Assembly: GCF_008728515.1 (NCBI RefSeq)
Contig: NC_044978.1
Coordinates: 6,777,771 to 6,841,770 of the forward strand
Source of the DNA: Papio anubis
Lineage: Eukaryota; Chordata; Mammalia; Primates; Cercopithecidae
Direction: 5' to 3'
DNA: 64,000 bases
Made by a program: the position numbers and the translations under genes. Below the pieces are notes generated by a model that saw only the letters and a program-made list of their open reading frames with translations, was not told the DNA's origin and made no database searches. Shown here piece after piece: positions 11,563 through 23,475 of the stretch. How positions within the stretch are numbered: the first letter of the stretch is position 1; every line of letters starts with the position of its first letter.

Positions 11563-13276
11563 TCCAAGTTCTCACTACAAAGTGAGGGTAGGTTATCTTA
11601 TCAATTCTTTTCATAAACCTTATTAGGTGCCATGGTACAGAGCTCCTGTAGGATAAAGACTGCTTGTCTGAGAAGCTCCTGCCTGAGCATCCTGCTTAAA
11701 ATTGTGATGTTCCGAGTGGAAAAGCTGGGAGCAGAATAAGCTAGAAAATTGTTCAGACTCAGCGTGTCTGGTGTTGGTCGGTAAGTGCCACATATTTACT
11801 TTATTTGCTTTTAGTTTTCTCTTTTCAGGGTTAATTATTAATTTAACAGTGGGTTTCTGGTGGGACTACCTACCAGTAATGAAAAACATTTTTATAGTTC
11901 ATGCATTTTCATGAACTTGCCTTTCACATATTCTATTTCAGACCAGATCCAGCTTTTACAAGCACATTTTTTAGTGTTGATAGACTTCATAAAAATTGTT
12001 TCCTTCTCAATTTTTTTCTGTCTTTAAAATAAAACCCAATAAAATGTTAAGACACATGACTTTGCCAATTATTCTCAACTTATTGTGAAAATTAGATTGC
12101 ATTTGGTCTTTAGCCAGAATATATGTAAAATATGTTCTGTGATGAAATATCATTTACTTTTATTGTATTTATAGATCTTGGTTAGAGAAAAAAACCGGAT
12201 GTATTGAGTGTTACACAGAAGAACAATTATTAAATTATTACTTGCCAGGGTTCTTCTTTCCTACCTTTTCTGGAGGAAAATTGTCAATTCAGAATTTCTC
12301 TTACGGGTCTCAGAGGCTAATAACTTATTGACTACAGAAAATGTCTTGTTTTACACTTATATGCAGGTGAAATATCACCTCTTAAAAAGCCTCTAGTGTG
12401 ATATAATATACAACTTACGCAATAGCAGTAGGTAGATATACCACTAATTATAGAGATGCACAGGAATATATTTTGGGGCTTCTCCACACGTCTTCAAAGA
12501 TTTTTCTTCCGAGACCCATTCCCAGGGCTTTTTGTTTAGACTAAAGGAAAGATGACTATGTGGCCTTCACTGACAGTCCTTGTGATTTATGAGTTTCAGT
12601 CTAAAATTTAGTCTAAAAAGCAAAGGTGACTTATTCTCACCTGAGCATTAGAAAAGCCTCTTGGCATTAAATATTTATAAGTTTTTGGAGATTGAAGAAA
12701 TATATTTGCAGATTATTGCGTGAAACATGTAAACTGAGAATTCAGTTTTACCTTCATAACTTTGACATAGTTGGTGCTACAGATGTTTGATGGAATTCTA
12801 CTGTCTGTGATAATGAAATCATGATTCAAGGTTATGGTTTGTTTAGGGCACACAGGAAGAGGCAAGATGAGTCTATGCTGTGCTTTTTTGATTTGCAGCC
12901 ATAAAGTTCTGCCGTGAAACTATAGGATCAGACATTCGTTTATGTAAAAACGTGTGTCTAGCAGGAACTAATCTCTTTCTAATGTCACCTTATTCCACAG
13001 AATATTAATATTAGGAAATATAGTTGCATGTGGCTTTATATTGGATTCTGACTACCTAAGCCATTTTTGTCCATAAACAAATAAAAAGGATTTTGAGACT
13101 GTAATGTAATTTCAGCAACCCTGGAAACTTTCTAGTAATAAGAATACATATTTAAAAGCATCCACCCTTCTTACCACCACTCAGATGGTTTAAAAATAGT
13201 CTTCCATGAGAATCCTAGAGTGCTTCGAAATGCCTCAAGCATATGCCAGATGCTAGTGGGAAAAGCGAAGGTACTT
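11563..13276. other. Low-copy sequence, no gene seen
   Basis: About 1.7 kb in which I recognise no repeat and no coding region. It is AT-rich with frequent stops in all frames. Ancient, highly decayed repeats cannot be excluded. Confidence 0.5.
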
Positions 13277-13685
13277 CCACTTCTTTCTTTCTTTTTCTCT
13301 CTCTTTCTTTCTTTTCCTTCCTTCCTTTCTCTTTCTTTCCCTTCCTTCCTTCCTTTCTTTCTTTTTCTTTCTTTCTCTTTTTCTTTCTTTCTTCTCTCTT
13401 TCTTTCTGTCTCTCTTTCCTTCCTTCCTTTTTTCCCTCCCTCCCTTCCTTTTTTCCTTCCCTTTTTCCTTCTTTCCTTCCTTTTTTCCTTCCTTCCTTTC
13501 TTCCTTCCTTTTTTCCCTCCCACCCTGCCTTCCATTTTTACTTCCCTTTTTCCTTCCTTCCTTCCTTCCTTTCTTCCTTCTCTCCCTTCCCTTCCTCCCT
13601 CCCTACCTCCCCACTCCTTCCTTCCTTCCTTCCTTTCTTCCTTCCTTCCTTCCTTCCTTCCCTCCTTCCTTCCTTCCTTCCTTCC
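13277..13685. repeat. Pyrimidine tract, (CTTT)n then (CTTC)n
   Basis: About 409 bp almost purely C/T on the plus strand: CTTT units at the left, TTCC/TTTCC mixes in the centre and a cleaner TTCC array at the right. It abuts the 3' end of an antisense AluJ, the usual place for a microsatellite grown from a poly-A tail. Ser/Phe/Leu-rich and Lys/Arg-rich open frames here are artefacts. Confidence 0.95.
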
Positions 13686-13977
13686 AGGGGAGACAAAGTC
13701 TCACTGTGTCCTCAGGCTAGAGTGCAGTACATAGCCATGGTTCACTGCAGTCTCAAACTCCTGGGCTCAAGCGATCCTCCCACTGCAGCCTCCCGAGCAG
13801 CTGGGACTACAGGTGCGTGCCACCACGCCTGGCTAATTTTTTAAAAATTTATTTTTTATGGAGATAGGATCTGGTTATGTTACCCAGACTAGTCTCAAAC
13901 CCTTGGGCTCAAGCAATTCTCCTGCGTCAGCCTCCCAAAGTACTGGAATTACGTATCTGAGCCACCACATTGAACCA
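13686..13977 (-). mobile_element. AluJ-like
   Basis: Antisense diverged Alu ('ctcaaactcctgggctcaag' in both arms is AluJ-like). Its 3' tail became the pyrimidine tract to the left. Confidence 0.88.
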
Positions 13978-14758
13978 CTTCCACTTTTTTGTGATAGAAG
14001 AAGGAGCATGAGGTCTTCTTGTCAATGGAGACTTGCCAGGAAGCCCTCCTGGTGCCACAGGAATTAGCGCAGTTGCCCGGTGCACACGGACTGAATCTGC
14101 TTGTGGACATGCAGGATTAAATACATATAACAGTAAAAGAAGAAATACTGAGGTCTAGAATCAATATTTACTCATGGTATGTTTGCTTGGAAAATTGACT
14201 TTAGCCTGTTGTCACAGTAGGAGTGGCAGTGCCTAGCACTTGCTTCTATGGGAGACCAGACATGGGCTTGCCAAGATGAGGAAGGAGCCATCCGCTGGAA
14301 GGCGTGTGTGGCAGGAGAGTCGAAGATTAAGGTGTGGGACCATGGGTGGGTGCCAGCCAAGAGGTCCTTTTCCTTGTCAGGTAGCTGCTGAAAATCCTCC
14401 TGGCTTCTGAGGTAAATATTCTGCAAATTGATGACTATCAGGAGCCATAGCTTCAGAGGAGGCATCTATCTTTCTGAAGACACACTGGAGGAGGGAATGC
14501 GGGGAGAACACCGAAGAGCCGCTTTCTTCCTTTGTGAGTCTAAAGACGACTCTGTTAGGATAGCGCTACCTGCTGTAGTGCAGGACACAAAAATGTGGTG
14601 AGGCCAACAAGAGAGCAGTCTAATTTGCATTTGAGTCTGAGTTCAGAGCGTGTTTTCTAGGTTGACAGGTGACTCTCCTCCACACATCATTCAGCAACTC
14701 AGGCTGACAGGAATGATGGAATGACAAGTCCACAGTTAAAGATTTTCTCTTAAGCAAG
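13978..14758. other. Low-copy sequence, no gene seen
   Basis: No recognised repeat. A 97-codon minus frame at 14172-14465 has no similarity I recognise and no supporting context. Confidence 0.45.
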
Positions 14759-15096
14759 TGATACGGTTTGGCTGTGTCTCCATCCAAATCTCATCTTGAA
14801 TTCCCATGTGTCATGGGAAGGACCCGGAGGGAGGTAATTAAATCATGGAGACAGGTCTTCCCCTTGCTGTTCTCATGATAGTGAATAAGTCTCACGAGAT
14901 CTGATGGTTTTAAAAACAGGAGTCTCCTTGCACAAGGTCTCTTCTCTTGTCTGCTGCCATGTGAGACGTGCCTTTCACCTTCAGCCATGATTCTGAGGCC
15001 TCCCCAGCCACGTGGAGCTGTGAGTCCAATTAAACCTCTTTTTCTTCCCAGTCTTGGGTATGTCTTTATCAGCAGTGTGAAAATGGACTAATAACA
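14759..15096 (+). mobile_element. THE1/MST-type solo LTR
   Basis: Complete MaLR LTR: TGATACGGTTTGGCTGTGTC at the start, 'ctcacgagatctgatggtt', 'gccatgattctgaggcctcc', 'attaaacctctttttc' (polyadenylation signal ATTAAA) and an end at ATAACA. Flanks GCAAG and GCAAA suggest a decayed 5-bp duplication. No internal region is attached, so it is a solo LTR made by LTR-LTR recombination. Confidence 0.9.
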
Positions 15097-15120
15097 GCAA
15101 ATGAGGAGAAAATTTTACAC

Positions 15121-15422
15121 GTTATTATTATTATTATTATTTTGAGATAGGGTCTTGCTCTGTTGCCCAGGCTGGAGTGCAATGGCATGATCTCAGCTCA
15201 GCAGCCTTGACCTCCCAGACTCAAGTGATCCTCCCACCTCAGCCTCCTGAATAGCTGGACCACAGGCACGTGCCACCATGCCCGGCTAATTTTTATTTTT
15301 TCGTAGAGACAGGATTTCGCCATGTTGGCCAGGCTGGTCTCTAACTCCTGGGCTCAAGTGATTCTCCCACATCAGCCTCCCAAGGAGCTGGGATCACAAG
15401 CATGAACCACCATGCCTAGCCT
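15121..15422 (-). mobile_element. AluJ-like with (TTA)n tail
   Basis: Antisense diverged Alu whose 3' tail reads (ATT)n on the plus strand at 15121-15141. It has AluJ-type text in the arms and a small deletion near 'gctcagcagcc'. Confidence 0.88.
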
Positions 15423-15528
15423 ACTCATTATTTTTTATTTCATTTCTTTTGCAAGAGTGGTGTCATTTGGGCACACCCAAATAAATGGAGTCATTCACTG
15501 AGGAGGGCTGAAAAATGCCATCCTCACT

Positions 15529-15852
15529 TGGACAGTCCTTTGAGAAAGTCTGGACTACATCTTGGGTAAGTGTTTAGAAGGGTTTCATGTACTGCTGGCT
15601 CTGAAACAGTGAAGGGCCTGAGATGTTACCCTCCTTGTACAGTCACACAGACACACACATACACAAGACACCCACACAAGCAGATACACTAGACCTCTGG
15701 ATAAGAGAAAATAAACACTTATTTATTTAGAGAACTTCTTAGTGCCAGTTCTTAGGAGATACATTCTAAAGTATTTTTAGAGTACACATGTCATGATGTC
15801 TGCAATAAATTTTTTGGTAACAGCTTTATAAGATATAATTCACCCATTTAAA
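15529..15852. repeat. Interspersed duplication, copy A
   Basis: Shares a colinear alignment of about 325 bp with 17694-18028, in direct orientation and 2.17 kb away. Both contain 'gctctgaaacagtgaaggg', a CA-rich microsatellite, 'cactagacctctgga' and 'agctttataagat'. By eye the non-microsatellite parts are in the mid to upper 80s per cent identical. Copy A runs into the 3' end of an antisense L1M, so this is probably the source. Confidence 0.85.
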
Positions 15853-17693
15853 TTCTACATTTCACATTCATTTAAATTATACATTTTAAATTATACATTT
15901 TCATTCATTTAAATTATTTACTTTTTTGCATGTTTACAGAATCATGCAATCATGAAGACAATGAATTTTAGAACATTTTCATCACCTCCAAAATAAACTT
16001 TATACCCTTTAACTCTCACCTCTCAATCCTTACAGCCCCCTCTAGCCCTAGGTAGCCACGAATTACTTTCAGTCGTTAGAGACATTCATATGCTAGACAT
16101 TTTATATGAATGGAATCATACAATATGTGGTCTTTTATGACTGGCTTCTTTTCTTTAGCATAATGTTTTCAAGGTAATTATGTCATAGCATGTATCAGTA
16201 TGCCATTCCTTCTCATCAATAAGTCATATTCCACTGTATAGATATACTACATTTTGTTTCTCCATTCATCGATGGATGGACATTTGGATTATTTTCACTT
16301 TTTTGACTGTGATGAATAATGCTGGTATTAACATTCTTGTTTATGAATGGTCATCTGTTTTAATTTTTCCTAGGGGTAGAATTGCTGTTGAGTGTTTCTA
16401 TCATGAAAGGTTGTTGGATTTTGTCAAATGCTCTTTCTGCATCTATTGAGATAAATGTGTGGTCTTTGCCCTTCATTCTATTGATTAAGTGTATTACATC
16501 AATTGATTTTTGAATGTTAAACTAACCTTGCATTCCTAGGACAAAATTCATTTAGTCATGGTGTATAATCTTTTTCTATGTTGCTGAATTCAGTTTGCTA
16601 ATATTTTGTTGAGGATTTTTACATTTATTCATAAGAGATGTTGGTCTATAGTTTTATTTTCATGTGAAATTTTGTCTGATTTTGGTATCACAGTATTTCT
16701 GACCTCATGGAATGATTTAGGAAGTTTTCTCCACTTTTCGGTTCTTTTGGAAGAGTTTGGGAAGAATCGCTGTTAATTGTTCCTGAAATGTTTGGTGGAA
16801 TTCACCAGTGAAGCACTTGGGCCTGAGCTTTTCTTTGTGGGAAGTTTTAAAAAAGTTTTATTACTAATTCAATCTTTTTACTTATTATACAGGCCATTCG
16901 AATTCTTCTTGAGTCAATTTTACTGGTAATTTATCTATTTTATCTAAGTTATCTAACTTATTGAGATACAGTTGTTCATAGTATTCTCTTATAATTATTT
17001 TTATTTCTTTAAGGTAGGCAGTAATGTCCCCTCTTTCATTTCTGATTTTAGTAATTTGAGTCTTCTCTCTGTTTCTTAATTAATCTAGCTAAGGGTTTGT
17101 CAAATTTTTTTTGTCTTTTCAAAGAACCAGCATTTGATTTTACTGATTTTCACTGTTTTTCTATTCCTCATTTCACTAATTTCCACTTGAATCTTCATGA
17201 TTCCCTTCTTTCTGTTTGGTTTATGTTTAGATTGCTCTTGTTTTCCCAATGTCTTAAGGTGGAAGGTTAAATTATTGACTTGAGATCTTTCTACTTTTCA
17301 CATAGGCATTTACAACTGTAAAGTTCCCTCTAAGTACAGTTTTAACTGGATCTCATAAATTTTGATATGCTGTGTCTTCATTTCCATTCATCCCAAAGTG
17401 TTTCATAATTCCCCTTGTGTTATGGGTTAAATTGTGTACCTCCTACCCCACATGCCTATGTTGAAGTCTTAAGCCCCCGTATCTAAGGCGTGACTTTATT
17501 TGGAAATAGGGTCATTGCAGATGTAATTAGTTAAAATAAGGTCACAATGGAGTAGAGCAGGCCAGGCCTCCAATATGACTAGTGTGCTTATAAAATAGAG
17601 AATTTTGGACAGACATGCATACAGGGAAAACGGTGATTGGAGTTATTTAGCCGTAAGTCAAGAAACTACCAGAAGCTGGGCAAGAGACAGTTT

Positions 17694-17820
17694 TGGACAG
17701 TCTTTTGAGAAAGTCTGCTCTATATCTTGATTCAATGTACAGAAGGGTTCCGTGTACTATTGGCTCTGAAACAGTGAAGGGTCTGAGATGTTACCCTACT
17801 TGCACAGTCACAAAAACACA

Positions 17821-17860
<40 letters not shown>

Positions 17861-18028
17861 GAAACACTAGACCTCTGGATCAGAGGAAATGCTCATTTAT
17901 TTACTTACAGAACTTTTTAGTGGCAGTTCTTAGAAGGTACATTCTAAAGTATTTAGGTTAAAAATATCATGATGTCAGCAATACATTTTTTTGTTATAGC
18001 TTTATAAGATGCAATTCACCGATTTAAA
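17694..18028. repeat. Interspersed duplication, copy B
   Basis: Second copy of 15529-15852, lying inside the MLT1 LTR. It includes about 35 bp of L1M 3' end at the right ('agctttataagatgcaatt') and the adjoining 3' flank. It has a longer (CA)n run (17820-17857). No clear poly-T or target-site duplication flanks it. Confidence 0.85.
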
Positions 18029-18067
18029 CTGGAATACGTCCTTCCCTAGCACCTTTAGAGGGACAAT

Positions 18068-18195
18068 GACCCGGCTAACACCTTGATCTTGAACTTCCAG
18101 ACTCCAGAACCGTGAGATATTAAGGTTTTTTGACCCGGCTAACACCTTGATCTTGAACTTCCAGACTCCAGAACTGGGAGATATTAAGGTTTTTT
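18068..18195. repeat. 64-bp tandem duplication (2 units)
   Basis: Units 18068-18131 and 18132-18195 both start GACCCGGCTAACACCTTGAT and end in TTTTTT. Only about two bases differ, so the duplication is much younger than the MLT1 LTR that contains it. Confidence 0.95.
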
Positions 18196-18468
18196 AACTG
18201 CTCAGTTTATAGCACTTTGTTATGTCAGCTCTAACTAACTAATACATTCTCTGATTTTTCTTTACATTTTAGTCTGACAACATACTCTTTTAATAATTCT
18301 ATTCATTTTAAATTTACTGAGACTTGTTTTATAACCTAGCATATGGTCTATTCTGGAGAATGAGAAGAATGTGTATTCTGCAGTTGTTGGATGTAGTCTA
18401 TAGATCTATTTGGTTTATATTGTTGTTCAAGTAATCTATCTCTTTTTTTACCTTTTGCCTAGTTCTTT

Positions 18469-18768
18469 TTGTTTTCTTTCTTTTTTCTTTTTTCTTTTTT
18501 TTGAGATGGAATTTCACTCTTGTTGTCCAGGGTGGAGTGCAATGGCAGCGCCTCCTGAGTTCAAGCGATTCTCTTGCCTCAGCTTCCTGAGTAGCTGGGA
18601 TTAGAGGTGTGCACCACCACACCCAGCTAATTTTTGTATTATTAGCTGTAGCGACGTGATTTCACCATGTTGGCCAGGCTGGTCTTGAACTCCTGACCTC
18701 AGGTGATTCACCCGCCTTGGCCTCCCAAAGTGCTGGGATTACAGGTGTGAGCCACCACGCCCTGCCTA
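18469..18768 (-). mobile_element. Alu in L1M
   Basis: Antisense Alu lacking part of the 'cactgcaacctc' segment, flanked by ACCTTTTGCCTAGTTCTTT (18450-18468) and ACCTTCTGCCTAGTTCTTT (from 18768), a near-perfect target-site duplication. Confidence 0.93.
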
Positions 18769-18846
18769 CCTTCTGCCTAGTTCTTTCCATTATTGAAAGT
18801 GGGCATTGAAGACTCCAAATAGTATTATTCAATTGTCAATTTCTTC

Positions 18847-19203
18847 CTGTCTTAGTTCAAGCTGCTATAACAAGTATTATAGACTGAATGACTTATAAAC
18901 AACAGAAATTTATTTCTTATAGTTATGGAGGTTGGAACAGAGATCAGGGGCCAGCAGGTCAAGCTCTGGATAGCGGCCTTTCCAGACTGCAGAGAGCTGA
19001 CTTCTTGTTTTCCTCAATGATAGGAAAAGAGCAAACTAGCTCTCTGAATTGTCTTTTACTAGGGCTCTAATCCCCTTCATGAGGGTTCTACCCTCATTAC
19101 CTAAATTAGGGCCCAAAGGCCCCAATTCCTAATACCATCACATTGGGGTTTGGAGTTTCAACGTATGAACGATGGGGGACACAAGCATTCAGTCCATAAC
19201 AGC
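18847..19203 (-). mobile_element. MLT1-type LTR in L1M
   Basis: Antisense MLT1 LTR: 'tcttagttcaagctgctata' at the left, 'aacagaaatttattt', 'cctaataccatcacattggg' and 'cattcagtccataaca' at the right. L1M sequence resumes on both sides. Confidence 0.88.
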
Positions 19204-20218
19204 CTTCATTTCTGTCCGTTTTTGCTTTATGTATTTTGGGGCTCTCTTCTTAGGTGTATATGTTTATAATTATTATATCTTCCTGATGGATTGACATTTT
19301 TAGTATTATAAAATATTAGCATTTTCTGTTTTAAAGTCTATTTTGTCTGATGTTAGTTCAACCACTCCAGCTTTTTTATGGTTGCTCTTTAAATGGTTTT
19401 CTGTCTTTTACATATGTTTCTATTCATTTGCATATCTTTCCCATCTCTTTTAGTTTCAGTGTATTTGTATCTCTGAGTCTGAAGCGTATTTCTCATAGAC
19501 AACATATATTTGGATCTTTTAAAAAAAGTTTCGTCCAACAATTTCTGATTTTTGATTAGATTGTTTAATTCATTCATACGTAATATTATTGATATCGTTG
19601 GATTTATGTCTGCCATTTTACTTTTTGTTTTCTGTGTCTCATGTCTTTTTTGTTCTTTATTTTCTTTATCCCTCCTTTACTGCTTTATTTTACGGTAAGC
19701 GAACATTTGCTTGTGTTACGATTTAATTCCTTTAATGACTTTTTTCACTATGTTTTTTAAGTTATTTTCTTAGTGATTGGTCTAGGCCTTCTGATATATT
19801 GGTTAGCTAGTCAGAGTTACTTCAGATTCTACACGAGACTTACACTAACTTAATTTCGATTAGCTATATAAATGTCACTTCTGTATAGCTCCATTCTCTT
19901 TCCCACCCTTCTGTGCTATTATTGTTATACATCTTGCATCTATAAATGTTACAAACCCAACAATACATTGTTCTAATTATGTAATTATAACACTTAATTT
20001 TATGTATTTAATTTTTTCTGTTTTTATTTTAAATTTTATGTATTTTAAAGAAGCTGAGAGAAGAAAGCACGTATATGTTCATAGCATCTGTTACATTAAT
20101 CTACCAATTTACCATTTCTAGTTCTCTTCATTTGTTCTTGTGGATTTGAATTACCCGTCCGGTGCCAATTCTTGACTCCAATATTCCCACTTACATCTTT
20201 AGTGCTGCTGTTGGCAAA

Positions 20219-20498
20219 TACAGAGACTCCTTGACTTGTAATGGAGTTGTGTCCCAATAAACCCATTGTAAGTTGAAAATGAATTTTATACACTTAACCT
20301 ACCAGACATCATAGCTTAGTCTAGCCTGCCTGAAACATGTTCAGAACACCTACATTAGCCTGTAGTTGGGCAAAATCATCCAACACAAAGCCTATTTTAT
20401 AATAAACTGTTGGATAACTTATGTAACTTGTTAAATACTACACTGAAAGTGAAAAACAGAATGGTTACATAGGTGCCATCATAAAGCTGAAATACTGT
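20219..20498. mobile_element. DNA transposon relic (Tigger-like, family unresolved)
   Basis: Matches a common non-autonomous DNA element with 'cttgacttgtaatggag', 'aaacccattgtaagttga', 'cctaccagacatcatagctt' and 'gtgaaaaacagaatggtt'. It begins where the L1M text stops and ends at an Alu head. The family name is from memory and uncertain. Confidence 0.55.
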
Positions 20499-20541
20499 GG
20501 CCAGGCATGGTGGTTCACACCTGTAATCCCGGCACTTTGGG
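20499..20541 (+). mobile_element. Alu 5' stub
   Basis: Only the first ~43 bp of an Alu (GGCCAGGCATGGTGG to 'gcactttgggg'), followed at once by L1M. Retroposition normally loses the 5' end, so a 3'-deleted stub points to a later deletion that removed the rest and joined the flanks. Confidence 0.85.
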
Positions 20542-20545
20542 GTGG

Positions 20546-22482
20546 GTGCAGAAAAGCATTTGGTCAAGATCCAATATATGATTTTTTAAAATTTTAGCAA
20601 ATTAGGAATTGAAATAAATCTCCTTAATTCAAGAAAGGGTACTTTAAAAATGGAAACAAACACCAGGTTTAATGGTGTGACATTAAGCGCTTCCCCTGTG
20701 AGACTGGAAAACAGACAAAAATGCCTATTATCACCTTTTCTATTCAACAGTGTACTGTAGGTCTTAGCCAATGCAACAAGGGAAGATGAAAAAAATAGAA
20801 ATACACAATTTGGAAAGGAAAATATAAAACTGTCATTATTTGCAGTCAATATGATTTTTATATGTAGAATATAAGAATGTACAGATATACTGTTAGAATT
20901 AATAAGTACAGTTATTAATATTGGATCCAAGGTGAATTAAAAAATAAATTGTATTTTATATACCCCAAACCAGTAAAACTAATTTACAAGTTATAATTTA
21001 TAATATCATCAAAAAGGAAATATTTGGAAATACATCTAAAATGTTCAAGACATATGTAAAAATCCATTGAAAATATTATGTCACTAAATTAAATTATTAA
21101 TAATTAAACACAAATAAATAAACTAAATAAATTGAAGAAAATACTAGACCTATAGATTTACTGTTTATTGACGTACTTTGTTTATAGATTGTAAGACTCA
21201 ATATTGTAAAATGTTAATTCTCCCCCATCTAACCTACAGAATCTAAGCAATTTGAATTAAAAGCCCAACAATTTTCATTGCAATTTACAAGCTGACTCTA
21301 AAATGTATGTGGACATGCAAAAGACCAAAAATAGCCAAACCCAAGAATGAGAGGAAATTATTTTACCTTGTAGAAAGATCTATAACGATACAGTAATTTT
21401 TAAAATTATAGTAATTGCACTAAGTGTGGGATTGGTACAAATGGATAAATAGACCAGTGGAACATAATAGAGAGTCTGGAAACAGAGCAACACATATATG
21501 GACACTTGAATTTTATAAATGCAGAGACTTGGTGGAAAAACAGTTATTTCAATAATGGGTGCTAATTTTATTAGTTATCTACTTTAAGAATAAAATAAAA
21601 CTTCATTCTTACTTTACACTATACATAGAAATCAATTCTAGGTGGACTGTGCAATGTGAAAGGTAAAATGATAAAGCTTTTAGAAAATAACATAGGAGCA
21701 TTTCTTCATGACCTGTGGGTAAGAAAATTTTTTTGGACAGAAAAGGCAATAACATTAAGTCAAAAGATTGACAAATTGGACAACCTAATAATAAGAATTT
21801 CTGTTCATCAAAATATCTCACTGAGGGAGTTTTTAAAGCTACAGAAAGGGAAAATATGTGGAATGCATATTACTAATGGAGAAATTGTTTCCAGAATTTA
21901 CATAGAATTCCTACAAATCAAAAAGAAAAAGATAAGCAACACACTGGAAAAGTGGGCACAATTTTCTATTGGACTATTCACAAAAGAAGATATTTAAGGG
22001 GCCAAAAATGTAGGAAAAGATAGTCAACCTTATTAGTTTTCAGGGAAATGCAAATTAAAACCACAATGGGATTCAACCTACTGAAATGGCCAAATTTAAA
22101 AAGGCTGATGCTACCAAGGAATAGGAAGAGATATGAGCAAGTATAAGTCCCAAAAATGCCTGGTGGTAATGTACATTGGTGCAACTTCTTTGTAAGACTG
22201 GCATTATCTATTAAAATTGAATATATGTATGTACTCTGTAACCAAACAGTTTCATCCTAGCTATGGAATCCACAGCAATGCATACCCACATGTATCAAAA
22301 GACACAAACAAAAAGTTCTTATAACATTAGTCAGCCAAAACTAATATAGAATGGATACTTAAATTGTGAGTGTGTTCACCTGGTTGTAATTCATCAAGCT
22401 GAACACTTTATGATTTTCTATATAGTGCACATTGCTATACTTCATGTATACTTCATATGCTATACATCAATTAAGTGGGGTG
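20546..22482 (+). mobile_element. L1M, sense, ORF2 3' half and 3'UTR
   Basis: Sense ancient L1. It starts mid-RT ('tgcagaaaagcatttggt'), passes 'ttattcaacagtgtactg'-type text, the C-terminal part ('aaccacaatgggattcaacc') and the 3'UTR, and stops near 22482. Open stretches such as 21656-21997 (113 codons, KIDKLDNLIIRISVHQNIS) are L1 ORF2 residue. It is oriented opposite to the L1M on its left. Confidence 0.8.
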
Positions 22483-23400
22483 TTGTGTTTTTTTAAACCT
22501 GGGTCTGGGGAACTGAGCAGAGTTTCGTCTGGAAGACACAAATCAGTGTCATTTCAGGTCAAGTGATCAAAGCCTCTACCAATTTCACTGCATGGAAACT
22601 TAAAAAACTTTTAAGACTTTTTTTTTTAAGGAGGAAACAAACTCTTTCAAAGTCTGACCCTGCATGCCGAAAGCTATGAAATGATGACAAATGGTGACGT
22701 AGATCTCTGTCTATGCTCTAACATTCGGATGTAATATATGATGATATTTCAATGATATTATCAATGATAACTGGGGAAATACCTCAGATGAGGTTTCTGA
22801 CCCTCCTTACTCATTTCTTGAACTCTTGGATACTTTTCATATTTGCAAATTACTGCTAAGCACATACTAGCATTAAGTACATCAACATTCCTCAGAACAA
22901 ATGTTAGAGCGAATACAAAACCTGTCCTCTTACCTAGAACATATGGTTTTAACAACAACAGTGATAATTTTTCATGTACCAGAGATGAACAGTTTGGCTT
23001 GCGTCTTTTTAATGAATTCAATCTGTTCTTAGTCCCAAGCTTGTAGTACGCCTCTTTCTTTCTGAATGGCTCTCAAAACTGAAATGGCAATCTGTAGATG
23101 TTTCCCTTTACCACCAAGGGTACCAACGTTTTGGAAGACATGGGAACAGATGAAAGTATTTGGTTCTGGGAATGGAAATTACAGATAGATAGAATCCCGT
23201 TACAGTGAGCTTCACTGGCATTTTCTATTGAACAATTAGCCCTTGCCTAAGTGGAAAGGCTTTCACCACGTTCTGAAGGGAGCAAGGCAAAGTGGGATTT
23301 TATTTATTCCAGAAATAATATTTCATATTTCCAGCCTCTTTAAGTTTCAGATAGGTGTGTTCCGTTTCCAGGCAAGACACTTTTTCACATCTAAGGCTAA
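22483..23400. other. Low-copy sequence, no gene seen
   Basis: About 0.9 kb without a repeat I recognise. No splice-flanked open frame is convincing. It is one of the better candidates for unique, possibly constrained DNA. Confidence 0.45.
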
Positions 23401-23402
23401 GG

Positions 23403-23449
<47 letters not shown>

Positions 23450-23475
23450 AGTGTGTGTGTGTGTCTGTGTCTACA
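23401..23475. repeat. (TG)n(AG)n(TG)n compound microsatellite
   Basis: A TG run, then AG repeats, then TG/TC-TG again. Such compound dinucleotide arrays are usually polymorphic. Confidence 0.95.

Larger units (their letters stand above)
17418..18246 (+). mobile_element. MLT1 LTR, interrupted by duplication copy B
   Basis: Sense MLT1 LTR: TGTTATGGGTTAAATTGTGT at the start, 'ggaaatagggtcattgcaga', 'acaccttgatcttgaac', 'ttatagcactttgttatg' and 'ctaactaatac' at the end. It interrupts the L1M. Between 17693 and 18029 it carries a foreign segment (copy B), and at 18068-18195 a 64-bp tandem duplication. Confidence 0.85.
15815..20218 (-). mobile_element. L1M element, long and repeatedly interrupted
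   Basis: Antisense ancient L1 read from its 3' end (left, 'agctttataagatataatt') through the 3'UTR and ORF2 text ('tttcaaagaaccagcattt' near 17119) to text near the ORF2 start. It is split by an MLT1 LTR (17418-18246), an Alu (18469-18768) and a second MLT1 (18847-19203). A small internal duplication 'taaattatacatttt' occurs twice at about 15875-15905. The coding content is destroyed. Confidence 0.8.

Noticed and set aside
13220..13734. Open frames of over 160 codons rich in Phe, Ser and Leu, and a Lys/Arg/Glu-rich frame on the other strand
   Set aside because: They are translations of the pyrimidine tract. Any frame is open because CTTT/TTCC arrays contain no stops.
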